Shown here: in pieces, positions 10,655 through 24,149 of the stretch
How the letters are laid out: each line of letters opens with the position of its first letter
Position numbering within the stretch: the stretch's first letter is position 1
Source of the DNA: Dipylidium caninum
Lineage: Eukaryota; Platyhelminthes; Cestoda; Cyclophyllidea; Dipylidiidae
Direction of reading: 5' to 3'
DNA: 64,000 nucleotides
NCBI GenBank assembly: GCA_017562135.1
Contig: QEYB01000311.1
Span: forward strand, 1 to 64,000
The notes under the pieces: generated by a model
Databases searched by the model: none
Told to the model about the DNA's origin: nothing
The model's input: only the letters and a program-made list of their open reading frames with translations
Translations under genes and position numbers: made by a program

Positions 10655-12437
10655 CTAGTTGTCTTTGTCGCTCAGAGACTCAGAAGGGGTTGAGTTCGTT
10701 GATAGAAGGTCTACACTTTGAATGCAAAGATCTACTGATCCATTGCTGACTTGACGAACTAAATTAGATATTGTTCCAGCCGAACTCTGTCCAAAAGACA
10801 AGTCGATCGAAGGGATGTTTGAAGTTAAAGAGGCTGCCCATGGTCGCAAAAGTTCAGAGTTCGCCCGATCACGACTAAAATTGAACATTGATTCCGCAGA
10901 AGCTTGTTCTGCTGACATTCTACTTCCACTTTTATCTGAATGATAAGGGGTCATTAAGACTTGATTTATTGTTTAAATAGCTGCACAATGATAAGAATCT
11001 ACTCACACGATTCCTCATTCTTTTTAGCAATACCCCCATTTTGTCTCTGTTTCACGGATCGCTTAGCGGCAGGATTTCCGGAATCTTCAGAATCCGCAAG
11101 CTTAGTGAGCCATCGTTGTAGTAGGATCCCAAGGTCCAGTTCGGCTTGAACGTCGACGCATTCTATTGGTTCCTTAACTTTACTCACATCAACCTCGGTG
11201 AGCCTTGGAACAGTTTTCAGATTACCCTCCCCGTCGTGTCTCGCTCTCTGGGATGATGTCACCTCGATGTGTTAAAGGTTTAATAAACTTGTCATTCTTT
11301 ACATATTACTAAGTAATACGTAATTTATTTCCATTGTCAGTTATGTGTAAGTGAATTTGCCTCTATACAAAGTAAGATCTGCGTGTTTGCGAATCGATAT
11401 TTGAAAGGAGGATTAAGGAAAACCCATATATTGCAACTAAGATTGCTTTTGCATAATATCGCAGCTCAAGTTCGACTCGCCTTACCGAAAGCGCCGAGAC
11501 TGGAAGTACCTTGAATTTCATAGCTATCGTAGGGAGTGGGATGTCCGCCGCGTTTGAGCCGTTATTCAGCCGAATTTTTCGTGCTATCCCAAGCATTTCA
11601 TTCAAGCATACTTTTGGTTGGATTATACTCAAGCTCCCACGTCTAAAAGGGGTTCCCTGAAGGTCGTTATGTCCTCGAGATGAATGAAATGAATTTGCAG
11701 TGGTAGTGGTTCTCATGTTGCATTCTCTTATCTCCTCTCCCTTAGTAGCCATTACTTGCGCTTGTGTTACTGTAAGTATTGATTTAGAACCTCGTGATGA
11801 CCCTAAGGTACGACGCAGCGCAATGTTTAATTTCTTTGGATGGCAAATAAATGGAGGGGAAAACTGTTACCCTTTACTCAGAGTAAACAATTTTCAGCCT
11901 GTGCATTTATTCTTGTTTTTAATTCAGCCTTCTTATTTACCTATCTGCCCATCTCAACTAATTAAATGTTACTGGCTCAGTGTCGCAAACAATATGTGCT
12001 TCTAAATTCATTGTGATGCAGTAGAAATAACCCATTTTTGCATTAAATACGACGAAGCAATTAATTCAATTGTAGTAAGTTATCCCATGCTTGTTTGTTT
12101 GTTTCGGCTTGACATTTGATTAAACAGAGTCAGGAGTCCACATTTTTCGATATGCGCAACACTTACGCGCTTTGGTTCTCGTATATACTGATAGTGCATT
12201 GTTTCTCAAGTTGGTATATTCTAACACAACTCAAGAAGACAGCATATTTATGGGTAAACAGCCCATTTGAATGCAATGTTCCTCCGTAGCTTAGAGATCA
12301 TTCTGACTCGTGTAGGAAATGCCACTTCTGTATTTAACCATCTACCTGGCTTATTCATCACTTCCGATAAGTCGTTTTCAGGACCAGCAGGTACGTAGAA
12401 CGGTTTGTTTAGACCAAGCTGGCCCCTCAAGGTCATG
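10655..12437 (-). CDS. Unrecognised gene, at least four exons, about 303 residues
   Basis: I do not recognise this protein. Four minus-strand exons join with matching phases: 12437-12346, 11769-11486, 11262-11007 and 10935-10655 (stop TAG). Donors are GTAGAT, GTAAGG and GTGAGT; acceptors are CCACAG, TTACAG, CATCGAG and ATTCAG. The first exon may itself begin with the initiator ATG one base inside, or may be internal with further exons upstream. The product is hydrophilic with no signal peptide or membrane span. Notable parts are a basic-Ser patch TPFRRGSLS, a stretch LNEMLGIARKIRLNN, a segment DLGILLQRWLTKLADSE that could be a helix, a lysine/arginine-rich run AAKRSVKQRQNGG, and a Ser/Asn-rich tail ending SESLSDKDN. 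A nuclear or cytoskeletal adaptor would fit this composition, but that is only a guess. The exon chain is well supported even though the name is not. Confidence 0.7.
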
Positions 12438-15400
12438 CTGTGGCTACATCGGGATTAGAAGTGGCGAAAGAATAGGTTGAATAACTAACCATATGCTACA
12501 ACTTGAAGAGTAAAATGCAGTTTATTGTTGAATAGATCTTTCTTTCCTTCCAACTTTGTTCTTGGAAACCTGACTGTTTAATCAATTGATCAGATACCAT
12601 TACAGATGCTACCGAATAGTCCGAATGTTTCAGCTAAATCCACAGGACCTTAGCATTCAAATGGGACCTGATTTAAGTCGATGGAATATCCTTTCGCGAG
12701 TTTTGTCATTTCGTGCTGTTAACGAATTGCTATATCATACGCAATCGCTGATGCCAAACCGGAGGGTCTAAGCAAAAACTAGGCCTGTATTTAAGTTCAT
12801 TTTTGGTGAAGATTTGCTCTCCTCCCAGATACTGTTAAAATAACTTTCTCCATTCAGGAAATCGTCGTGAGTCAGGTGTAGGGGAGGTTTCTGCCCTAAC
12901 GAGCTCTTAGATCTTAGCGATGGGTATAACATATCATAGACCTTTATTAACAGATGGAAAAGCGTATGGCCAAACAAGTGGACATTTAAATTAATCGATT
13001 CACTCCATTTCCGTACTTTCGCTTCACTTCGTTACCAATTGTCGTCAAGGTTTCTCAATCTCAACCATCATGGCAACAAGATCCAGCCACAAATTTGCGT
13101 CTTTTCCACGTGAATGTCAATCATTACTTCAAATACCTCTGACGCCGCTTAACAATTAAATCTCTTCGCAAGTTGGTGATTGATGTCTTTTTTTAACACA
13201 AAAATACGTACTCGGTAATGGGAAGAGTGGCTGTCACAGTAGAGTGGTGTTAGACATGAATCATTAGAGAAGCAAGAACGTTGGTGAATGCGAATCCTTG
13301 TGTCTCTGAAATGTTGTTAAAGGGCGTAACATCAACAACAACAGTTGCTTGTATGGTCCTCACTGCGGCGACTACCACACCCCTTTAGTCGATTTGCAAA
13401 TCGGCTGCGTGGTTGGCGTTCACCGGTTATTTATCATGAGTGGAAAACGACGTATTCTACCGGCTGTTCAGCTTCCATCTCCCTTTCTTTCCCCTTGCTC
13501 CAGTGATAAGTGGGTATTTCTATAGTTACGACGGCGCGAAATTAGCTGAAAGGAAGGATATGCCAGAAATTCCCAAGTTATCAGGACAAGTAAAGTAGAG
13601 AATAAATTATCTCTAGCCTCGCTGTAGCGTATTTTAAGATTGTAACGCATTTGCTGAGAGTTTTGTCCCTTTATGAATATCATAAATAACAATATACCTT
13701 ATTTATCCTTGAAATGTATACATTAATTACAGAATATTAGGAAATATCTTGTCTATGTGGTTGAATCAAATTCTGCCAGTTCGATTTTGAGGCGAATTTT
13801 CCACGCAGGTTGTTACGATATAGTGGGAAAAAAAGAGCGCTACTAATTTGTGATATGCGTACTCAAACAGCACACTTCGCACATAATGTATCGATGGAAG
13901 TTTACGTGGCAATAGCGGCAATCTCCATACTTAATGTCCATAGGCTTCTCTTACCTTTTTTTACAACAGATTTGGAAGTCGGAAGACCCATGAAAAAGGT
14001 GGATAACTTTGAACATCGTTTAACTTTAAATTGCCCTTTTATTACCTCATTTAGGGGTCATCTTCGGGCCTTAGGACAGTTGGGTTCAATCAAGTAGAAG
14101 GCTTTTATACAAACTGATGTCTATTTATTAAGAATAGAAATTCAGAATAGCCGTAATTGTTTTAAAAAATACGCTAAAGTGGATCAACTTTTCGTAATTC
14201 CACATAAGGTGGTAACCGCTACGTTGATCTTTTAATCTTTCCGATCGTTAGAATTCGGGCGCTAGAGTTATAATTCAATGGTAGTGGATTTAAATATGGA
14301 CAACTTACAACTTTACATACTATTGGACTTACTTCCACGTATTATCACCAACAGTACAAATATTATTCCGATGCGCCGAGGAGGAAATCGTGCCGTTCAT
14401 ATGATTATGAAATTCAACATCCCTTTATTAAAACGTTTAAGGGTTAGAAAGTTTTATCTCTAAGTTCAATCTAATTACAGCTTTCTCCGCTTATTTAAGA
14501 TGTCTTTTCAAGTGTCATTCACAGGTAATTGCATTTCGAAGTTTGAAGGAATTTAGAAGAAACGGTGAAGGGAGGCAAAACATTTGAGTTAAAATTATGA
14601 GTAGAGGAAAGAAATCACTTCTCCAAAAAAAGCATAAGTGAAAATGAAGTGCTTTAAGACAAATTTGTTCGCTAAAAAAATTAAAATGCATGTTCAACCG
14701 AGGTGAACACACTTTAGACCTTCCGCAAAAGCATAGGCGAGCGAATTTGGCCCAGGTATAGACTCGACAAACGTAATAATGTCTGTTGTGGTCGGTTGAG
14801 GCAGTGGAGACATTCTGTCAAGGTGTCAATATCCCTACAACATAATTTCAGGACCTACCTATTATGCTCTGGTAGAGGATGATCTGGTCGGCTGGATTTG
14901 CTACTCATCTTAAGAAAAACACACGGCTTTTCCCGTCGGATTCGAAATGCGTCAATGTCTAGTAACATCTGTGTCCCCCTTCATGACAATATCCGAGAGA
15001 AATCTGAACTTCTAACACTTGATTAGTGAATTACTTACTGCCTGACAATCAATCTGACAGGGTTTGGTATATTCAAAAACATCGGCCAGATTTACTATAT
15101 ATACCGTCACCACGAGGTAGCAATTATCCCTTTATAGTCTAAAATTCACATAAGCATCTTACGGCCGCAGCACGGCAATTCAAGAACATTAAGCAAAACG
15201 TCAAATTGATATAGAGATTGTGTAATGCTCGATGGCTTTTCTTTAGTAGCTTTAACTTACGTGAACATAACAGTCATGGAAATATACTTTACGTATGGCG
15301 CCCTCACCTCTCAGTTGTACTGTACCTTACCGCAGTTGTGGGAACGACCATGCTGGCATTTTATTCTGATTTAAACAATAGTTAGTTGTTGGAATATATT

Positions 15401-18400
15401 GGCATGTTACCTCCTGATTCTGAAATAAGATGAATCGTAAAAAACCTATTACAATTGGGCGTACTTTAACAGCCGGGGTATGATCTGCTTCTATCAATTT
15501 CCCTTATAGCCAACAATGCTTTATTCCCTGTTAATATTTGAAAAATAAATTTCTATAGACTTGCCGATTCCAATCATATCCGACCTTAAATGAGCAACAG
15601 TTCATGGAAAGACATCGTCCCAATTCGTCTCCACTCTTTTCTCGTTTTCCGTACTGCCCTCCTTCGCCCCTCCTCCTCTCTCACGGCCAAGGACAGTACT
15701 TGCCTCAGAGGTGGGTGCAGAGATTTGCCTTCTGAATTCATGTTACTTTCATCTCATATTAAAGAAAACTAGAGTTATTCGGTAACTATACAAGAATTGA
15801 AACGCAATTGTTTGACTTTCTTCATTCAGCGTTCGAGGTGTTTCCCTACATTGGTGTCTGATTAATTGGGAAAACAATGATTTTCTTTCGCAGAGTTAAA
15901 GTATGAAGTAACTTGGAGCCCATTTTGTCTGGTTTATTTTGAACGCATGAAGTTGATTTCTGCTATTAAAACTTTCATGTTAGCAAGAGTACGCGTGCGC
16001 CTATGTGTGAGGAGATAATTTATTTTTACTAAATAGGGGTATCCATACAATCTAACGCTTTCTTTTGTCAGGATGTCATTATGATAAATTTTATTCTTAC
16101 AATAAAATTCACAATTAGTGATTTTAGATTCTCAAAATCTCAAAAAATATGGTTTGTCTTGTGAGAAAAGAGTACCCTAAATTGTCTTAGTAAGGCTTAG
16201 AGGTTTTTTTATGTATTTGATTTTACCCTCACTCCTTCAGTGATTGCGTTCCATAGTGTCTTGATGGGGGGAAAACATTGTCCTATCAGGCACGTTCGTG
16301 GTAATATGCAAACTGACTTTAAATTAGATAAAATGATAAAGATAATTGAGGGTTTTTAGTCCATCATTACATTCATTTAACCACAAAAGTACCCTGGAGA
16401 CTGGGGAGGCGTAAGCCAAGTCCCCAGGGCACACGGCGACGTCATTGGGGAGTCTTATTAATTTTTGAACACAGGGGAGGAATATCGATCGTCTCCCTGA
16501 TCGAATGTACTGCAGTGCACTGGTCTGTTCGCTTCATCGACCGGCAGATTAAATCATTCATTCCCACCCTGGTCATTCACACGAACGCCGAAAAGGTTAT
16601 TTAAATGGAGAGAAATGTAATGCGAGACGAGAGCGGTTCAATCAAGTGACAATAGTGAAGTTAACCTTCGATATAGTAACAGAAGTTAGACAGAATTCAT
16701 GGGAAAGGAAAAACATAAACCTTGTTAACAATCAAATTTTTGGCGTAAATGACGTAAATTTCAGGTAGTAAATAGGTAAATCAGATGAGGATGTATTGGT
16801 TTAAAATTCATATCATATTTATTTATTAATCAGGCTTAGATTAACCTCATCTCATTTCTTTACATCATATCAGTTCCTTTCTATATTTCTCGACCTTCTC
16901 ACTTCGTCTTTTCTCTGCTAACAATATGTGCATCCTCATAATTTAGTACTTAATAAAATCAAGCTTTTCTATTTCACAGTAAGCACAAGTTAGTCGCTTC
17001 CTTGCCAAAACAAGAGTCTATAAATGCATGTGAAATGAGTAGAATAAATATTCTGATCCATAACATTACCTACAAAATAGCGTCGTGGTGGAATCTAATT
17101 TCGGACCTTTGCTTCCTCCAGCCCTTATTGTTGAGTATGTTATGAAGGGGTCGAAAAAAACAGAGGTCAAACGCTGCATTGTACACTTTAGTTTAAGTAA
17201 TTCCTTTATTCGCTATGATATATGTAAAAGGCAGTTATTTCCAATAGCATAACGTTATTTTACCTTCTGGAAAAACTATTAGCGAAAAACTAGCACCGAC
17301 AATGGCCGTCAGTTAAGCACATCGATTAACAGGCGATGGTTCCCTTTTATATGTTACGCTAACAGTACAAAATAAAGCCGATTTTTAAAGGTACTAACTA
17401 TCATTGTTCAGGTTTATGTGTTTTTATCATTAATCGGAGCATTTAATGTTCACATTTTTCGAAGTAAATGGTTGGAAATCTCACTACGCTTTACTGCAAG
17501 TTGTAGGCCCATTTTGTCAACTTTATATTTATTGTCTCTTTATCCAGTTGTATAAGTTTATTAACATTACCAAGTACATCTCAAGTTCGGCTATTCAAAT
17601 AAGATAGCCTGGAATTTTTACGATATCATTTCAGCAAATATTGAGGTCATGTCGAAATTGGGTCGAGTAATTCGCAAAATAAAAAAATAGCTAACTTTAA
17701 ATGCGTCCTATGCTTTGAAAATATTGAGGTAAATTAACCGCAACTACCAAAGGCAGAAGACCTATGACAAGAATACTTATAATATTTTCAAATTGACTAC
17801 TTTTGAGACTTAAGATATTGGCGTTTTCTTCTTACTTCAGTTTTGTCACTAACCTAACAATGCTTTCAATTCGATTTTGGGTTAATTATTTATTAAACAT
17901 GACGCGGCAGGTTTCATCAGTTAATTATTCCTTGCCAGTATTTGATCCTCCACTTCTGCTGCAAATTTGCGCAAATTACTGTTTGTCTTCTTCATTCGAC
18001 CCCTTGCCGCATGTCTGTGAAGATCCGCCGGAGGCTAAGAAGACTACCAAATCAATGTAACTCAAAAGATTGAATAAGTGGTAGTTCCACATAAGAACAA
18101 GAGTCGTGGCTTTCTCCACCAGCTTAGGGTAATTGACATGAAGAGGGTAGAAGAGAGTTGGATGAACTTTCGCTAACCAACGTCATGCTCGAACGGTCAC
18201 GTAAGGTAGGCAAGCGTAACTGTAGGTTAACACCTAATTCCAGCAGCACGCCTCAACGGCATCTTAGAGGTAGACACGAGGAAGGCTGTACAGTGCCTAA
18301 AAACCGAAAATCCCATACCTATTCAGTTAGCCATAGAAACGTACACATGATAATAATTTATTACCACATGGCCATTTTAATCACTAGTGATGATATTCTC

Positions 18401-18975
18401 ACCTTTGGCAGTGTCCACTTTACTCTAAATACCAGTAGATTTAGCTTAAACGTTATTATTGTATGTATCGGTAGACATTTTTCCAAAAAGCAGGAAAAGA
18501 TCTTCAGTTTGTCCAAGACAAATGACAGATTACAGGGGAATAAAAACTTACGGTAAATTGAAATAAACCACTCACCCTCGAGCCATTGTGTAACAATTAT
18601 TTTGTGTTTGTCATTGAATTTAAGATCGTTTTGTATAAGATACGGATTTTTCGCAAAAACGCAACCAAAACTCCCGCAATAAAAACAACTTCGCATTTTT
18701 AATAAGTTTAGCAGAATGTAAATACTACATAGAAATTTGATATTTCAGGCTTGAGTTGCATCAGGAGTAGCACGGAATTTATATTTCTGACAAATAACAG
18801 TTCTTAGAAATGGGCAAACTGCATATTTCATAAGGAGGATTTTGGGGTTAAATCGTTGAGCGGGTCATTTAATACTAGTGGAGTGAAACAAAGACGCAAA
18901 ATCTTACCTATGTCCTGCGAAATAACAACAGGGAAATCTCGATGTAATTTTTATTCATCATACGCATTAATTCCA
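12438..18975. other. Gene-poor region, no convincing exon
   Basis: About 6.5 kb of AT-rich sequence. Several frames of 60-95 codons exist, but I found none with both a good acceptor and a good donor in agreeing phase. An open frame on minus at 12768-12977 (containing PPLHLTHDDFLNGESYF) looks protein-like but has no convincing donor. It might be an upstream exon of the preceding gene. A minus-strand frame near 18570-18696 ends at a GTGAGT donor and is treated separately. Confidence 0.45.
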
Positions 18976-20097
18976 TCAAATTTCAATACGCTCTTCCATA
19001 CCGCTTAGAATATCTTCAATGTTAACTTGACCGAAGTTAGCAGCTTTACCACTTTCGAGTTTCTTTATAAAATCAACCCAACTTTCCAAAGATACAGTTA
19101 TCTGAAATAATGTTAAGAAATTGATGTTCACTTTCGTAGCGTTATGCTTTATCCAGCTAGAGACCTCGACACTTTACTTGAACTTAGTTAAAATTTGAAA
19201 AAAATAACGATACATAGGCGTCATTTTTCAATGTAGTCAAGGTTCCTAGTATTTTAATCCCTCATGCTTCTTTATACACGCCCTTCCTGGTTAATATGCT
19301 AGTTGTTGTTTGCTTTCTCAATTACAAAGCCTTTAGGAGAAATGTGTACAGTACAAAGAATATCACTATTATCTTACATTTTACTGATCAGTTTAGGTTA
19401 AGAAACGAACACTGCCCATTTAAATATGCCACAGTAATGAACAATTATAATCATAATAAACTCAGATAGGACTTCCGTGCATTATTAATCCCCATTTGCA
19501 ATTGAGAGCTTCGAAATGGTATGAGTTTAAGTAGTTTTCCTTGTGAACGTTGAGGAATGTTGTGGATGAATTTTTCTTCTGGTTTCAAACTGTAGTATAT
19601 TAACTGGAAGTTAAATTTTCTAACCAAACTGATTGTGAAAACGAAATATAGAGCGGTCAACAAAATTTCTAGGTCGTTAGGAGGCTTAAACGTGCGACCT
19701 CGACCTTATGGCTGATGCTGTTACCACTGCAACGAACTTTTCAATTTTACGGCCAAAAGAGTAAAATAGGGGCAGAGGAAATAGGATTAGGCCATTAACT
19801 ATCGTGACTGCAGATAGATGCGCTACGACATTTGCGTCAGCCCATTGTAAGGGAATACGTTTCAAAAGAGGCTTAACTCCTGCTCCAATGTGACATTCGA
19901 GAACTTATCATCATTTGATTGGTTCGTGTCAAGTTCTTTATAGTTATACGCCTACACCGCTGCTATTATATTCGAAATGTAATCTTACTGACATATGATC
20001 CGTCAACATTCCAAAATTCAACCGAATCATCGTCAGTAAAGCACTTCTAATGTCATTATTACCAATGAGACAGAGGAAGTAAATGCGGTTATTAATG
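18976..20097 (-). CDS. Unrecognised gene, two 3' exons
   Basis: Two minus-strand exons with strong splice signals appear to be the 3' end of a gene I cannot name. Exon 20097-19989 follows a very long pyrimidine tract (CTCTCTCTCTCTCAG) and ends at GTAAGA in phase 0. It reads INNRIYFLCLIGNNDIRS, then ALLTMIRLNFGMLTDHMS. Exon 19101-18976 follows TTATTTCAG in phase 0, reads SLESWVDFIKKLESGKAANF and then GQVNIEDILSGMEERIEI, and ends in TGA. The joined piece is 78 residues, mixing hydrophobic and charged stretches as in a helical-repeat protein. An alternative donor (GTATGG at 19001) could carry on to a 30-nt micro-exon at 18937-18908. Upstream exons are uncertain: the X-a exon needs a phase-2 donor, and GTGTATG near 20232 would supply one. 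Confidence 0.5.
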
Positions 20098-23000
20098 CTG
20101 AGAGAGAGAGAGAAAGGGAAATATGGAGTACTTTTTCGGCGCAAGAACTCGCCTATCGCAAACACTGTTTTTATAGCGTACTAGAATTGGGATCCGTCTA
20201 AAAAAATGGTTTTCGGCTTTCCCACACGAATACATACACCTTTGGCAAGGCGGTTCGTGCCACTTCCTATCTTGCTGCGTTGATCTGCCGCAATTTGCTG
20301 GCAGTAAGAACATTTCGTGCAGTGGGTATCGTTTACACTAGTGTCCTTCTAGCAACCAATAAAAACAATCGGACCGATTAAATTGTTCTCACAATCATAA
20401 CGAATGAATTGCATCGCTAAACGTGGAAAACACCGTTAAATTTTTTCATACTTCTAGTGTGTACATTAAATGACCAAATGTGCATTGCAATGATAATACA
20501 AGTTCGAGACCGGAAGATTCACTTAAACGTGTTTCTAATTTAAATAAATGAGTGAGCGATGGATGATTGCATGATTCGTCTTCATGAGGATTCTACACTT
20601 AAACCAAAATCATTGTAAATTGCCATCTGTCAATTACTTGTGTACTTTGGTTTCAGAGTTACAAAATCTCAGTGTTTTCACAACGTAAACGAAAAATCGG
20701 GCTATTGTTAGTTTACTATTCGGTGGTTATAAAATCTCTTCACATGTCAAAATAAGGGCAAAATTCCTTTGCTCCAATGGTCTATCGCTGTAGTTTCGCG
20801 ATGAAAAAAATGTTTCGCATGTTTATTTCAAAACAGACATTAAGAACTCATCGGGTCCCTACTTAGGAAATGTAATGGTAGACGAATAAATCGCAGATAT
20901 TATTATAACTTTCCGTAGGTGAAAAATTATGATATTTGGGCGCAAATAATGCCGGGAAATTTTTTAATTGCCGCAACAATCCCTTAAGTGTTTGGTGGCT
21001 TTCAGCGATTTTCATCTGTCCCTTTGACTCTACCAGAAACACGGTTAAGTGAGAAAAATGGGTTCTTGGGCCTGCAAAATTTCTCATTACTCTCAAAAAT
21101 GCCATAAAACATAGAAACTCACTTCCTTTTCGAATCAGTTTTCCATTTTGACGCGTGTATAACAGAACTCGACTCCTAAGTACGTTGGATGCGTCAATGT
21201 GTTTGAAGGTCATATTTTAGCCGTGATCAGGCGTAAAGGTATGGGCAGAGTTGATTTTACTAGACCGAATATAACACGACACAGTCATGTTACAACTCAG
21301 TTGCGGTCTTCGTTAAAAAAAACGTTATACTTCGTAGACACCTCGTTTGATAGAATAGTTAGCGAAATGGAATTAATGTCAGTTTTCGCTTCCCATTTGT
21401 TTGTTGCTCATACATATATTTGGATTGTTCTCAGCTACGAGAGGCATGAAGGAGAACCCCTTATTTACAATTTCTTACATCCTTTAGTAAGTATCATAGT
21501 TCACTCCATGGTAGACGTATTCGCATCGCCCATTTGTCGTGTAGGTTCACCTATTAATTGCAACCCTTGGGCAGTAGACATGATCAGCGTAATTGTTAAT
21601 GGACATTATAGTAGTACCATTCTGTAATCCTTCTCTTACATGCCAGATCAGATTCTCCGCCACTCACTGCTAATGTTTTTCTTTTGTTAAACTGAAATAT
21701 ATCAATATAGTTTGACTCTGCCTTTATTATGCTATGGATTTTCTTTAGGGGTCTCTAGATTTTGTTCAGTATTTAGGGGAAATAATAAAAACAGACGTAT
21801 AAAAATTCGCGACCACCTAAAGATCTGCGCAATGGTCAAATAAGAAAAGCTAATGTTTCATATTCAGCTCCCTTATAGTTGGCGAGTGAGTTTTGGACGG
21901 AAAGTTTGTGTGGTTGGTAATGAAGACTCATACAACTATGTGTTAGAAAGGAAGAATTCCATTTAAATATGCTGCTTGCCTGAACCAATGATTTCAAAGA
22001 CCTTCTTGCGTAGATATGCCAGGTGTATTTAAAAATTCAATTGAACACTACAGAGAAGGCTTAAATCTCAGAACTGCCTTTGTTCCACATTTACTTAAAC
22101 CGAGGCGGGCCGATTGTCATAAATGTCGACGTAATTTGACCCACAATCCCGGTAATAAAAGCCTTTTTATTGAGTGGCAGGGCCAAGGTCCCATTACGTT
22201 CATGTCCGATGTACACAATATTCAATGACTCAGCTACCAAAGAAGCAGGATAGCACTAACTAAAATATTGTTTTTAATAATCAAATGATTCATCATTTTG
22301 GACACAGGGCTTAGTGAAGCCTTTCGATTAGCCTCGATATTAGCATTCTTTTGAAACTGATTGTGTAATTATCAGTGGGACTTTAGTAGTTACCTGATAC
22401 TCTGACGCTCGGAAATTCACGCACTTAACCATTTTGCGTAAATGAACATATTCTGGTAACAAAAGCCACAAAATTTCGTAGAAATTCAGAGATACAGTCA
22501 AGATTATTTTTATTCATTAAATACCCCTGATGTCACACAATTCGAGACAATTTTCCCAGAGGGGTAAATGAATTACGAAAATCACATTCCGATTAGTCTG
22601 GCATTGACCTTGACTAGTTCAGCAGATAGCTAATGAGTCACTATATCGATTTCTATTAACCGTTATAGTACTTACTCTGCTTGCACTCCTAACCGTTGGA
22701 ATGAATCATTTTCATGTTTTGTCGATAATCGATATTTTGAACCAGTTTGAAATTTGAATACGAACATTCTTAAGTCCGAAACACAGATCTAGTTACTATT
22801 TCATCTATGTCAGCGCAATACCGAGACTAATCTATTCATAAAAATAACCTTGAAACCGCAGAAAGTAGCAAATGACCCGCAACAACTGGTTTTGATCATG
22901 TCATCGCATCCACCACTAATTGGGCCAAAAAAAGTGATACCAAACGGTTCCAAAACAAAGGCTTCAAAAATGTGAAAAATGGAGAGCGTACCCCCAATCT

Positions 23001-24149
23001 TTCGTTCGCAAGGCGTTCTACGGTGATTTAAAAAATGTCACATTCTCAGGCCTATCCCTCATTTCTTCATTATTTTATGCCACGGGATCCAAAAACGCAC
23101 AATTAATTAACATTGAAGCAGTACAAGCTTGCCGTGTAGTCTGAAGACATTGGTCACAAGATGATACCAAAAGTAGGTGAAGCAAATGTACCAGTAGTTA
23201 CTATCAGCAGAATCGGAAGTATTCTCTACAACCTCAACCACAGTAACCACAGGTTATATGGCCCCCTTACAGTGCTATAAAATCCCATTTTATTCTTCCT
23301 ACAAAAGAAATCTCAAAATCCATCTACCGCAGCGGAAAGGGTAAGGAAGTCAGTTTAACCTAGTCAGTCGAGTGTAAAACAATATAAATTAATGCACATG
23401 AGGCGCTGCCAGGGCACTGGTAAACCGAGTGCCCATTATTATCAAAAGTACAGTAGCCATGTCAAAGTGACAGGCAAAGGACCGAAACTAAGTATGCTGT
23501 CTGAACGTGAAAAGGTAGCAGTATTGCAACCCGACCATTGCACCGCTTTTAGTTGAACACAAAGCAAGCGCATTTCACAATTTTTTACTTTTTCCCGTTG
23601 ATGTAGAAGAGGATAATACTAACAGATGGGAATCAAGAGAACTGGCCAGATCAATTTGAGTGGTTACGTTTAAGTCGTGCTCAAAAGCGTTGAGCCGATC
23701 CGAGAGTAAGGTTACGAAACCCTCCAATGCACTGGCCTCAAGTTGGTACGCAACCATACTGAGAGTTCTCTCCCCTTAAAGCATCCATATTTCGGTGACT
23801 GAACTCCACCTCATGGTTTCAAAAAGGATATACTATTACTGGAAGCAATTTCCAAGAAACTAAGTCAGAGGACAGTTACCGCAAAGCAATAGTAACCGGC
23901 GTTGAGATCGGACGAAGTAATGTTCCAATCACGCAGCAGCACTAGTTCGGGAAAAAAAAGTAAATCGGAGAAGCGAAACCTCAAATACACGTTTGACCTC
24001 ACCCGCAGAAAAAAAACTAAGCTGCTAAAACTAGCCCGGTCTCACGCGAGACACCTAGACGAGCGTAGACCCCCAAGGCGCGAAAACGACCGCCACAACG
24101 TCGAATACTGCCCAGAATTATGACCGGCACGAACACGTGGTAAGCAACT
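20098..24149. other. Gene-poor region with possible upstream exons of an unknown minus-strand gene
   Basis: Mostly AT-rich with no recognisable gene. Two minus-strand frames deserve note. At 21213-21120 a frame starting MTFKHIDASNVLRSRVLLYT ends at a GTGAGT donor. At 23758-23575 a frame beginning after the acceptor AACTCTCAG reads MVAYQLEASALEGFVTLLSD and ends near a GTAAAA donor. Either may belong to the gene whose 3' end lies at 18976-20097, but phases cannot be linked without transcripts. Confidence 0.35.

Noticed and set aside
18752..18937. Further 3' exons (30-nt micro-exon and a terminal exon) for the orphan gene
   Set aside because: The micro-exon 18937-18908 has a good donor, but the next acceptor (GTCAG at 18787) leads to an immediate stop in the required phase. 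The simpler end at 18976 is preferred.
21199..21627. A 142-codon plus-strand open frame
   Set aside because: Hydrophobic and histidine-rich without a domain, in AT-rich DNA, overlapping a more exon-like minus-strand frame.
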